From Paracoccus zhejiangensis (GTDB taxonomy: Bacteria > Pseudomonadota > Alphaproteobacteria > Rhodobacterales > Rhodobacteraceae): a stretch of DNA of 64,000 nucleotides. Made by a program: the position numbers and the translations under genes. Below, piece by piece: positions 8,001 to 15,855 of this stretch (position 1 is the stretch's first letter; the number at the start of each line of letters is the position of its first letter). The stretch covers positions 2,914,001 to 2,978,000 of the forward strand of contig NZ_CP025430.1 in assembly GCF_002847445.1 (NCBI RefSeq). The letters are read 5' to 3'. The notes beneath the pieces are model-generated. The model made no database searches and had not been told where the DNA came from. It saw only the letters and a program-made list of their open reading frames with translations.

Positions 8001-9616
8001 TCTGCAAGATTTCTCGATTTTTGCCATTCATTGTCCCGGTTGTCATGCTGGTGTTGGTCGCGCAGATGCGGATTGACCCTTGGCATGACGAAGCGATGCT
8101 GCTGGCCAATCTGCTGATTCCCGATCTCAACCTCTTTGCTCCCCTGCCACAATACGAGCAGGCGGGACCCGTCGGCTATCTGTGGATAGCACGCGTGCTT
8201 TTAACACTAACCGGAAGCGAGCCGCCCTATGCGGTGCTGCGATTGTTATCGGCTTTCTTCTTTGCCGCCGGAACAGGTGTGCTTCTTGCGTCGCAGCCGT
8301 TGAGATCAAGGCCTGTCGCCGCCTTGATCTTCGCCGCAATCATTTGCGGCAGCTCGCTGATCTGGTCTTATACATTTGAAATCAAACACTATTCGGCCGA
8401 GTTTTTTGCTTCGGCCCTGGTCTTGGTCGTTGGCCTGCCGCTGGCCTCATCGGATCGGGTGGCGACATTTGTCCGCTTCCTGGTCGCGGTCCTGATAGGC
8501 GGGCTGTTGTCCTTTACGCTGCCCGTCGTCGTTGCTGGTCTACTTGGTGGGATAGCGGTCGTCCGCCTTGCGGAAGGCGGGTCGGCAAGATCGGGCCTGT
8601 CTCTGCCCTTCATCCTGACCGGTGCCACGGCCCTTGCCTATCTTTTCATCCTTTACGTGTTCCTCAACAAGGAACTCGTCATTTATCAGCTCAGCGCTTA
8701 TGCCCATGTCTATGGTCGGGGCGCCCCAAGCGACTTGGTGGGAATTCTGATCGCGAGGACTATCGGCCTGCTTGACGTTGCCACGTTCATGTTCGGATCG
8801 GCCATGCCCGAGGCCATCCGGCAGGCGCTTGTGGACCTTGGTATGCCGTTGAGTCTGTCTTATCATTTGGTTCGCCTTCTGGCCGTCGTCATCGTCGCGG
8901 GTGCATTGTGGATGGCGATGATCGAAGCACCCGATGTCGGTGCGGTCGGCATCTCGATCATGCTGGTCGTCGCCGTGCTGGGGCTTGGCGGCGCGCTTCA
9001 GATTGCCTCTGCGCGTCACACGATTTTCCTGAGCCCGCTCGCCGCGCTGATTTTCACATTTAGCCTTACCTATCTCCTCGACCGACTCCTGCCCGGCAGG
9101 CCATCGGAAATCTTGTCTGGTATTCTGCTTGTGAGCAGTCTGGTTCTGGGAGTGAACCACGGCCTGAACCGGGAAACACAGGAGATCACCAAGCTTCTTG
9201 TTCATATTCGCGACACGCGCGCGGATGCGCCAGTTTGGGTGTTTGGCGGTGCGCAACCGGCCCTTCGTGTCCTGTCGCCGCCCCCTGCACGGGTGCTTGG
9301 CATGTTTGACCCGACTAGCGCGAAAATCGCCTGGCAGGTTCGTGGCGGCGAGGTTCGTAGTATCGCGACATCAGAAATCCCCTGGCAGGTGAACCCTGAT
9401 TATCCCCAGACGATCGCAAATCTTGCCAGTGGCGAAAAGGCGTTGTGGCTTTTGTTCAGCAATGACGGGCTCATTCCGGATCGATCTGCCTTCCTGGCGG
9501 TAGCAGAAAAGGCAATTGGTGCCTGCGTGCATCCGTTGGAGAGCTGGGCCTCTGCATTGTATTTCTGTGAAGAAAAAGGTGACGCGGCTGCGATTGGACG
9601 AGCAGCAGACCGCTGA
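7997..9616 (+). CDS. GT-C-like multi-spanning membrane glycosyltransferase candidate
   Basis: 539 residues. A signal-anchor-like first helix is followed by a periplasmic loop containing RIDPWHDEAML. The acidic pair after the first helix is the usual catalytic feature of GT-C (GT39/ArnT-like) enzymes that use lipid-linked sugars. At least nine further hydrophobic segments run to about residue 385, followed by a soluble C-terminal domain of about 150 residues with no recognised motif. It would act at the periplasmic face and transfer the flipped sugar to a surface polymer or protein. As the last gene of the operon, it fills the third slot of a Gtr system. Overall homology is weak, so the class is inferred from topology and context. 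Confidence 0.6.
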   Translation: MICKISRFLPFIVPVVMLVLVAQMRIDPWHDEAMLLANLLIPDLNLFAPLPQYEQAGPVGYLWIARVLLTLTGSEPPYAVLRLLSAFFFAAGTGVLLASQPLRSRPVAALIFAAIICGSSLIWSYTFEIKHYSAEFFASALVLVVGLPLASSDRVATFVRFLVAVLIGGLLSFTLPVVVAGLLGGIAVVRLAEGGSARSGLSLPFILTGATALAYLFILYVFLNKELVIYQLSAYAHVYGRGAPSDLVGILIARTIGLLDVATFMFGSAMPEAIRQALVDLGMPLSLSYHLVRLLAVVIVAGALWMAMIEAPDVGAVGISIMLVVAVLGLGGALQIASARHTIFLSPLAALIFTFSLTYLLDRLLPGRPSEILSGILLVSSLVLGVNHGLNRETQEITKLLVHIRDTRADAPVWVFGGAQPALRVLSPPPARVLGMFDPTSAKIAWQVRGGEVRSIATSEIPWQVNPDYPQTIANLASGEKALWLLFSNDGLIPDRSAFLAVAEKAIGACVHPLESWASALYFCEEKGDAAAIGRAADR

Positions 9617-9850
9617 GATCAATCCGAAGAGCGTCTTGCTACCCCAACTCTCCCCCCGTCGGTTCGGTCAATGGATCTGTCAGCCTAGGCGGACCCTTAT
9701 CCCAGCGATTCATGCGCTGTTGTCCATCCGGAAAAGGGAAAGGACATATTTCTTAAGAACTAAGGGCTGCGAGAGGGTCGTCCCTCAAATCCAAATCGAC
9801 AGGATTCCCATGTGTCATGATCTGTGGTTCACCTTTGTTGGAGGTGGATG

Positions 9851-10436
9851 ATGGGCAAATCGCTGTCTTTGGATATTCGCGAGCGGGTTGTGGCGCTGGT
9901 TGAGGACGGCGCCTCCTGTCATGAGGTGGCGCGTCGTTTTCGGATCTCGGTGGCGAGCGAGGTGCGGATCATGCAGCGCAGGAAGCGAACTAGACCGTTG
10001 CCGTCCTGCGTCAGGGCCGGCCTCGGTAGAGCAAACTGGATCGGGTTTCGTACTGGCTCAGCGCGCGGGTCGAAACTGCGCCAGACATTACGATGCCAGA
10101 GCTGGCGGAGGAGTTGGAGAGGACGCCGGGTGCGGGCGACACCCACCATACTCTCGTGCCACATGATCCACCGTCTTGGCTTCACTTTTAAAAGAAGTTC
10201 GATCGCGACGAAAAGATCGCGCAAGCGGGTCCGCGCCGCGCGATACGACTGACGGCACCGGCGGATGCCGGCGATGCGCCGTGAGCCGCACAGGCTGGTC
10301 TTCATCGATGAGACGGCTGTCACCACCAAGATGACGCGCCTGCGCGGACGCTCCGCCCGCGGCACCAGGCTTGACGCAGACCCCTCTTTCGGGCACAGGT
10401 GCACCCGGACCTTCATTGCCGGGTTGCGGTTGGATG
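9851..10436 (+). pseudogene. IS630-family transposase remnant
   Basis: Opens with MGKSLSLDIRERVVALVEDG and a helix-turn-helix (CHEVARRFRIS), as in IS630 transposases. The frame is then broken several times: IHRLGFTFKRS appears in another frame near 10170, and the catalytic strand LVFIDETAVTTKMTRLRG appears in a third frame near 10300. The sequence stops at IAGLRLD (about 10436), where the next element begins. It cannot make an active transposase. The 9617-9850 stretch before it has no gene that I can see. Confidence 0.8.
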
Positions 10437-11269
10437 TGGAGTGCGCCCCTGCGGGTGGAGAGGATCATGGGGCGTTTTTGACCATGGCGCGGGCGTAGCA
10501 TTCTTCGAACTGGGCGGGGCTGAGTTACCCCCAGGGCTGAATACAAGCGGCGGCTCTTGTAGGCTTCGATGAACCGGGGGACACCGACTGCGACCTCCTC
10601 ATAGGTTTCATATTCCATCAGGTAGGCATCTTCCACCTTGAGCGTCTTCATGAAGCTCTCGGCCTTCGCGTTGTCGTACGGATTTCCGTGCCTGCTCATC
10701 GACCCGAAGAACCCATGCGCATCGAGAATGGCGCGATGCAGCTCCGACGCATATTGCGATCCGCGGTCCGTGTGGAAGACGCAGCCGGGCAAGGGGCGCC
10801 GCTCCGCGATAGCGTTTTCGAGCGCCTTCGCTGCCAGGCGGGCATCGATTCCGCGGCCGACGGCATGGCCGACGACGCGCCGCGACCAGGCGTCGAGGAT
10901 CAGCGCGGCATAGGCGAAGCCTCCTTGGATGGCGATGTAGTTCAGATCGGCCTCCCAGAGATGATCTGGGCCATGAACCTCGAGCTTCTTGGCAGTGAAC
11001 GGAAAGATCGGACCGCCATGATCGCTGTCGGTCGTGCGGACGAAACGCCGCCGCCGCCGCGGGTTCAGTTCGTTCTCCTTCATCAGCCGCCGCACCTTCT
11101 TTGAGTTGACGACGATGCCCCGGTGGTGGAGCTCTGCGCCGACACGGCGGTAGCCGTAGCCGTCGAACTCGTCGGTGATCGTCCGAATTTCCGCGATGAT
11201 TGCTGTGTCGCCGGGCTTGGGACCGGGATCGGCATAGAAGCTGGACCGTGCGACGCCCATCAACTCGCA
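10437..11269 (-). pseudogene. IS3-family transposase OrfB remnant
   Basis: Minus-strand frame with the rve integrase core of IS3 OrfB: GYGYRRVGAELHHRGIVVN near the start, HLWEADLNYIAIQGGF with the first catalytic aspartate, FHTDRGSQYAS with the second, and PYDNAKAESFMKTLK with the catalytic glutamate. The 5' end is missing: there is no OrfA, and OrfB begins inside CELMGVARSSFY, fused in frame to an integrase fragment. Near the 3' end (about 10530) an extra G shifts the frame, so the usual LGYLSPAQFEE tail is lost; the original stop would be at about 10465. Inactive remnant sitting against the IS630 remnant. Confidence 0.82.
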
Positions 11270-11455
11270 TCCCCCCAACTTGCTGTCGATGGCCAGATTG
11301 AAAAGCGCGAGGTCGCGGACATTGTTTTCGATCTCGAGGCGAACACGGATCGCCCAGACATGCTTTGGCAGCAGGGGCCGTTTCTGTCCGACGATTCGGC
11401 CTTTGTTCCAGGTTGGGCGGCAGGCGCGTATTGCAGGCAGGTTTTCAATGGCCAT
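11270..11455 (-). pseudogene. Tyrosine-recombinase N-terminal fragment
   Basis: Sixty-two residues beginning MAIENLPAIRACRP and containing GRIVGQKRPLLP and RDLALFNLAIDSKL. This is the recognisable N-terminal part of a short tyrosine-type integrase common in Rhizobiales and Rhodobacterales. The normal continuation (..GCDLV..) is replaced at the GC codons by the IS3 sequence, keeping the frame. The catalytic RHRY domain is absent from the window. Confidence 0.7.
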
Positions 11456-11591
11456 GGCGAATCCTCCGATCCGCCAAGCCCACCTCGTCCTCGGCAAGGT
11501 GCCGACAAGCCAGCATAACATTGTACGGGCGCGGAATTCGGCCGCTTAGAGTCCATCCAAGACATTCGCATCATGCTTGGAGCGGCATTGG

Positions 11592-12088
11592 TCAGCCGGA
11601 AATGGTGTCGGAACTGATGCTCAATATTTCGTTTCGAAGCCAGTCACGCAACGCACTGATGCGTGGGTCGTCTGCGTCGCCAGCTCGATATACCAGATAC
11701 CAGGTCGTAACCGCGCCCGGCGGGCAGCGTGATTTCGGGAAAAAGCGCCGCCAGTCTCCCTGCAAAAATTTCATCTGTCAAAAGGGCGCTGCGCCCCAGC
11801 GCTACGCCTTCGCCACGCAAAGCGGCTTCGATGACAAGACTGCCGTGGCTGAGCGTCGGCCCCTTGCGATGGTGCCCTTCAACGTCTGCGGTGGCGAACC
11901 ATCGCTCCCAGTTTGGCAGGCGGCGGCCATCGTGAAGCACCCGCTCCTCCCAAATCAGGTTGCAGGCCAGCAAGTCGGCGGGGGTGGCGATGCCTCCCAC
12001 GCGCGCCCGATAGTCTGGCGCGCAGACAGGCCCGATTGTCTCGTCCAGCAGGCGTTCGCTAGCTGCGCCGGGGTAAGGCCCGTTGCCG
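11592..12088 (-). pseudogene. LysR-type regulator, C-terminal fragment
   Basis: Reads as the effector-binding half of a GcvA-like LysR regulator: GPYPGAASERLLDETIGPVC just inside the IS3 boundary, WERWFATADVEG, then VIEAALRGEGVALGRSALL. A frameshift near 11710 separates this from the tail YRAGDADDPRISALRDWLR, which ends at 11592. The N-terminal fragment is on the far side of the IS3 element (13306-13419). Roughly ninety codons between the two pieces are missing, so the event was insertion plus deletion. Confidence 0.75.
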
Positions 12089-12144
12089 TGATCCTCCCCC
12101 TGTGAAGTGGTCCGCCGTTATTATGAGGAAACGGAGGATCAGAG

Positions 12145-12423
12145 ATGGCAAACAAGCGACCGAAGCCGGAAGAGATTGTGTCGAAATTACGGCAAGTTGA
12201 GGTTCTGATGGGACAAGGTTTATCCCGTCTGGACGCGATCCGGCGGATCGGGATTGTCGAACAGACCTATTACCGCTGGCGCAAGCAGTATGGTGGAATG
12301 GGCGTGGATCAGTTGAAGGAACTGAAGCGTCTGCAGCTTGAGAATGATCGCCTCCGACGCGCGGTGTCGGATCTAATGCTGGACAAGCTGATTTTGACCG
12401 AGGCTGCAAAGGGAAACTTCTGA
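12145..12423 (+). CDS. IS3-family transposase OrfA
   Basis: 92 residues with an N-terminal helix-turn-helix (PEEIVSKLRQVEVLMGQG.., then QTYYRWRKQYGG) and a C-terminal leucine-zipper-like helix (LKRLQLENDRLRRAVSDLML) that dimerises and joins OrfB in the frameshifted product. The frame is intact. OrfB's frame opens across the OrfA stop in the -1 register, as is usual for programmed frameshifting in this family. Confidence 0.9.
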   Translation: MANKRPKPEEIVSKLRQVEVLMGQGLSRLDAIRRIGIVEQTYYRWRKQYGGMGVDQLKELKRLQLENDRLRRAVSDLMLDKLILTEAAKGNF

Positions 12424-13271
12424 GCCCCTCGCGCCGCGGGGCCTGCATTGATCATGTTCGAGGTGAATTGGACGTGTCCGAGCGCCGTGCCTGCCGGGTG
12501 CTGCAGCAGCACCGCTCAACGCAGCGCAAGCTGCCGAGAGGCCGGGCGGATGAGGACCGGCTGGTGGCCGACATGATCGAACTGGCGCGGCAATATGGCC
12601 GTTATGGTTATCGCCGGATTGCCGCGCTTCTGCGTGATGCCGGCTGGCTGGTGAACGACAAGCGTGTGGAACGCTTGTGGCGGCGCGAGGGGCTGAAAGT
12701 GCCAATGAAGCAACCGAAGAAGGGGCGGCTCTGGCTGAACGACGGATCCTGTGTCCGGCTGCGTCCGGAATACACAAACCATGTTTGGAGCTAAGACTTC
12801 GTGCATTCCCGGACCGATGACGGCAAGGCGTTCCGGGCGCTGAACATCCTGGACGAGTCCAGCCGTGAATGCCTGACCATCAGGGTGAAGCGCAAACTGA
12901 ACTCGGCCGACGTCATCGATGCGCTGATAGATCTGTTTATCATGCGTGGGATTCCAGCTTTCATCAGGTCTGACAACGGCCCCGAATTCGTAGCCCAGGC
13001 CGTCCGCGACTGGATCGCCGCCGTCGGGGCAAAGACGGCCTATATCGAGCCGGGGTCACCTTGGGAGAACGGCTACTGCGAGAGCTTCAACGCCCGGTTC
13101 CGCGATGAACTTCTGAACGGCGAAGTTTTCTACAGCCTCCGTGAGGCGCAGATCCTGATCGAGGAATGGAGGAAGCACTATAACACGAAGCGTCCGCACG
13201 GCGCATTGGGCTATCGCCCACCAGCCCCGGAAACCATCGTCGCGATGGACCGTGCGCCGGTCATGCACTAA
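12420..13271 (+). pseudogene. IS3-family transposase OrfB with internal stop
   Basis: About 283 codons including HTH_21 (YGRYGYRRIAALLRD) and the rve core: [30 protein letters not shown] with the second catalytic aspartate and [20 protein letters not shown] with the catalytic glutamate. A TAA at 12792-12794 interrupts the normally conserved WSYDFV motif (TAA replaces a tyrosine codon), separating residues 1-124 from the catalytic core in the same frame. A single-base change would restore it, so inactivation is recent or readthrough is possible. Confidence 0.85.
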
Positions 13272-13305
13272 CAACCAAACTGGACCACTCGAGTGGGGCC
13301 GATCA

Positions 13306-13419
13306 GGGGGTGACGTTTAACTCTGCTGCCGCCAACGCCATGCTGAGCAACCGTCCGCTTGCTTCGAAGGCCCGAAGCGTCTGGAGCGGCGGGGGCAGCG
13401 CAGGCATGGCGAACCTCAT
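13306..13419 (-). pseudogene. LysR-type regulator, N-terminal fragment
   Basis: Thirty-eight codons starting at the ATG at 13419 (or the one at 13407): MPALPPPLQTLRAFEASGRL and LAAAELNVTP, the first half of a GcvA-type winged helix-turn-helix. It stops exactly where the IS3 element begins. It is divergent from the truncated DMT transporter at 13521, the usual layout of a LysR regulator and its target gene. Confidence 0.75.
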
Positions 13420-13520
13420 GATTGATCGAAACGCAATCATAGCAGGAAAAATGATCGTTTGTCAGTTGGGCATGTGTCGCGCCATAGGTGATCGAAACGC
13501 AACCAATAGCTCGGGCAGCC

Positions 13521-13768
13521 ATGTCCGACGCCGCGATCACGCCAGCACCACTCAATGTGAGCCGCATCACTTTGCTCAGCGTGGCCGGGATGCTGCTTTT
13601 GGCGGTGATCTGGGGGCTATCCATCCCGATCACGAATCTCGGCCTTGAAACCATGCCGCCGATGGTGTTGACCGCCCTGCGGTTTGGTGTTGCCGTGCCC
13701 TTCCTGCTTCTCTTTGCGATCGGGCGTCACCGCATTCCCCTACGCGCCGCGCACAAGGTCGCCCCCCT
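13521..13768 (+). pseudogene. EamA/DMT-family transporter, 5' fragment
   Basis: Start ATG at 13521, then LLSVAGMLLLAVIWGLSIPI and PPMVLTALRFGVAVPFLLL, the first two helices of a ten-helix drug/metabolite exporter. After about residue 82 (HKVAPLLL) the frame enters unrelated sequence and stops. The rest of the gene is not in the window. It was probably controlled by the divergent, also broken, LysR gene. Confidence 0.72.
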
Positions 13769-14278
13769 TCTTTTGTGGCGGTCGCACCAACAAGGGTTCT
13801 GTACTGGATCATACGGGCTCTGATCGAACTTGAAGTTGGAAAGCAACTTAGACCGGATGACTGTTTTGGGGAAACTGCAATGCAGCACCGCGTCCTTATA
13901 TGGATGGCAGGTTTGGGCCGACATTGCCCGGACCGAACAAAACTCCGCCGTCATGATAACCTGTCAGGCGCTCGTCACCGACAGTTCAGGCGCAAGCGAT
14001 AATCTTCCGGCAAAATAAGTCAGCTTCGCTGCCGCAAAGGGCTCATAATGACAATCGAGGAAGACTTGTGTGGCAATTCACAATCGGTGTGGATTGCAAT
14101 GATATTTGTCCATTCGCACAGCATAATTTTAATAGCTTAGCGCCTTTCCTATTTGCGAAAATGACCTCTACTGCCAGCGAATCTGTCCTTTTCGAACGTT
14201 CGACGAGGTCGATGTTTCTGTTTGATCGTCGTTACGCACCAATAGTCTGCCAAATGGGATGCTAGGATCCGCGCACTC
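13769..14278. other. Non-coding accessory stretch
   Basis: Begins where the DMT fragment ends. It contains the right copy of the degenerate repeat. A 62-codon frame at 13830-14018 ends in ARTEQNSAVMITC..DNLPAK and is the right-copy equivalent of the frame ending at 2037-2039. No intact gene recognised. Confidence 0.45.
13907..14187 (+). repeat. Degenerate long repeat, right copy
   Basis: Partner of 1925-2205 in the same orientation, including the string GCCCGGACCGAACAAAACTC and the short repeat GAGGAAGACTTGTGTGGCAA. The identity is clearly partial, so the duplication is old or the two copies came from related elements. Its left edge lies near the point where the DMT gene is cut off. Confidence 0.6.
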
Positions 14279-14692
14279 GTGCGGCCTGATCCGCAGCGGG
14301 TGATCTTCCGTATCATCAACCTCGCCCTTTCCCGCCGGGCAATCGACTGCGGTGAGGGTGAGGTCGACATTGCCTCTCTGGCCAGCTTCGGTGGTGTTGG
14401 CGAAGGTCGGATTCGCAACATCCTTTCCAGCTCCGACAGCGAGCTCGAGAAGATCGGCCAGAGTATCACTGCGCGTAGCGCCGCCGCCTGGCTGAAGGGG
14501 CGTAAGAAATATTTTGTCTCCATCTGGCAGATGCCCGACGAAGTAGCCCCTACCGCGCCAAGCCCGGACTTCGTTGATGAGGTGATCTTCCTGCCTCAGG
14601 CTGCGGACGGCAGCTACTTCCATCCGGGGCTCATCCGGGCGGGTAGCTGTCGTCAAGCTCGGCCATCTTTCTCCTCAATGCGGCCAGCATGA
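14279..14692 (+). CDS. Hypothetical protein, possibly 5'-truncated
   Basis: 137 residues, GTG start; the frame is open from 14246, so the real N-terminus may be lost. The segment VIFRIINLALSRRA, then DIASLASFGGVGEGRIRNIL and TARSAAAWLKGRKKYFVSIW looks like a helical DNA-binding protein, with a possible helix-turn-helix followed by an 'A..WL..R..F..S.W' motif. No family is recognised with confidence. It overlaps a minus-strand fragment at its 3' end. It may be a remnant. Confidence 0.35.
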   Translation: MRPDPQRVIFRIINLALSRRAIDCGEGEVDIASLASFGGVGEGRIRNILSSSDSELEKIGQSITARSAAAWLKGRKKYFVSIWQMPDEVAPTAPSPDFVDEVIFLPQAADGSYFHPGLIRAGSCRQARPSFSSMRPA

Positions 14693-14822
14693 TGGCTTCG
14701 ATTTCGTGAAGCCGCATACCATGCTTTTGTGCCAGTTGACCAACGAGCCAATAAATCTCTGGGTCCTTTGGCCCATAGAGCGGCCAGTCGTCCAGTTCAT
14801 GGTTGTCGGGATGATCAGATGG
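14631..14822 (-). pseudogene. 3' remnant of an unknown gene
   Basis: Minus-strand frame of about 64 codons reading DDWPLYGPKDPEIYWLVGQL, then AQKHGMRLHEIEAIMLAALR and ending SYPPG. The composition is protein-like, but an upstream stop and the absence of a start codon suggest a truncated gene. The 14693-14969 interval holds nothing else that I can support. Confidence 0.25.
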
Positions 14823-15090
14823 TGTGATTCAGTGTCCTTTGTGCCGTCATCGCATGTCTTGCGTTCGCACAACAAACGTCTCCGGGCATGAGGTCGCGAG
14901 ATCGTTGGTCGACGGTAGCTTGTTCTCCGTCTGCTCGTCCGCTCAATTGGTCAACAAACGCGGCAATATTGTCAACGGCGGAGCAAAAACCGGCCACGGG
15001 GCGGCGCAAAAGCAGGCCACTTTCTTGCGCGCTTGAGCCCGCCGGGAGGGCGTAGCCCGAGCGGCGGGCTCAAGCGCGCGTTGCGGTTTT

Positions 15091-15855
15091 CTATGGGGTC
15101 TGGCCGGCGTTTCGGGCCCGACTTTGCGCGAGCCTGTAGCTCTCGCCATTCATCTCGAGGATGTTGACGTGGTGGGTCAGGCGGTCGAGCAGAGCGCCGG
15201 TCAGCCGCTCTGTTCCGAAGGTCTCGGTCCATTCGTCGAACGGCAGGTTGCTGGTGATGAGCGTGGCGCCGCGCTCGTAGCGTTGCGAGATCATCTCGAA
15301 GAGTAGCTCGGCGCCGGTCTTTGACAGAGGCACGAAGCCCAGTTCATCGATGATGAGCAGTTTGACCGAAGCCAGCTGCTTCTGGAGCCGCAGGAGGCGG
15401 CGCTCGTCGCGGGCTTCCATCAACTCGTTGACCAGTGCCGCGGCCGTAGTGAAGCTGACCGACATTCCTTTCTGACAAGCGGCCAGTCCCAGCCCCAGAG
15501 CAACATGCGTCTTGCCCGTGCCACTCGGTCCGAGCGCAATGACGTTTTCGCGCCGCTCGATCCATTCGCAACGGGCAAGGTCCAGCACCTGCATCTTGTT
15601 GAGCTTCGGGATCGCCTTGAAGTCGAAGCTGTCCAGGCTCTTCTTGGCGGGGAACTTTGCAACCTTGATCCGGCGTTCGATCATCCGTCCCTCGCGGTCG
15701 ATCAGTTCCAGTTCGACCAGTCGGGCGAGGAACTGGACGTGGTCCAGGCCCTCGGCTGCACATTGGCGCGCCAGCTTCTCGTGCTCCCGCAAGAAGGTCG
15801 GGAGCTTCAGCGTCTTCAGGTGATGAGCAAGCAGGATCTGCGGCGCACCGGTCAT
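15091..15855 (-). CDS. istB: IS21 helper ATPase IstB
   Basis: 254 residues, a AAA+/DnaA-like ATPase that assembles on target DNA and directs IS21 transposition with IstA. Visible are Walker A GPSGTGKTH (about residue 108), Walker B LLIIDELGF (about residue 168), sensor-1 TLITSNLPFDEW and the arginine-containing LTGALLDRLTHH segment. Full length. Its start overlaps the istA stop by four bases (ATGA on the minus strand), the family's usual coupling. Confidence 0.95.
   Translation of the reverse strand: MTGAPQILLAHHLKTLKLPTFLREHEKLARQCAAEGLDHVQFLARLVELELIDREGRMIERRIKVAKFPAKKSLDSFDFKAIPKLNKMQVLDLARCEWIERRENVIALGPSGTGKTHVALGLGLAACQKGMSVSFTTAAALVNELMEARDERRLLRLQKQLASVKLLIIDELGFVPLSKTGAELLFEMISQRYERGATLITSNLPFDEWTETFGTERLTGALLDRLTHHVNILEMNGESYRLAQSRARNAGQTP

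Larger units (their letters stand above)
12089..13305 (+). mobile_element. IS3-family insertion sequence (IS407-like)
   Basis: Ends fit TG..CA with related inverted repeats: left end TGATCCTCCCCC..AAGTGGTCC and right end (reverse) TGATCGGCCCC..GAGTGGTCC. Length 1217 bp suits the IS407 group. It encodes OrfA and OrfB in the usual -1 relation. The bases flanking the ends do not form a target duplication, which fits the deletion seen in the interrupted LysR gene. OrfB carries an internal stop, so this copy is probably not autonomous. Confidence 0.85.

Noticed and set aside
14143..14656. Minus-strand frame over the hypothetical gene at 14279
   Set aside because: The plus-strand frame has a more protein-like composition with helix patterns; the minus frame has none.
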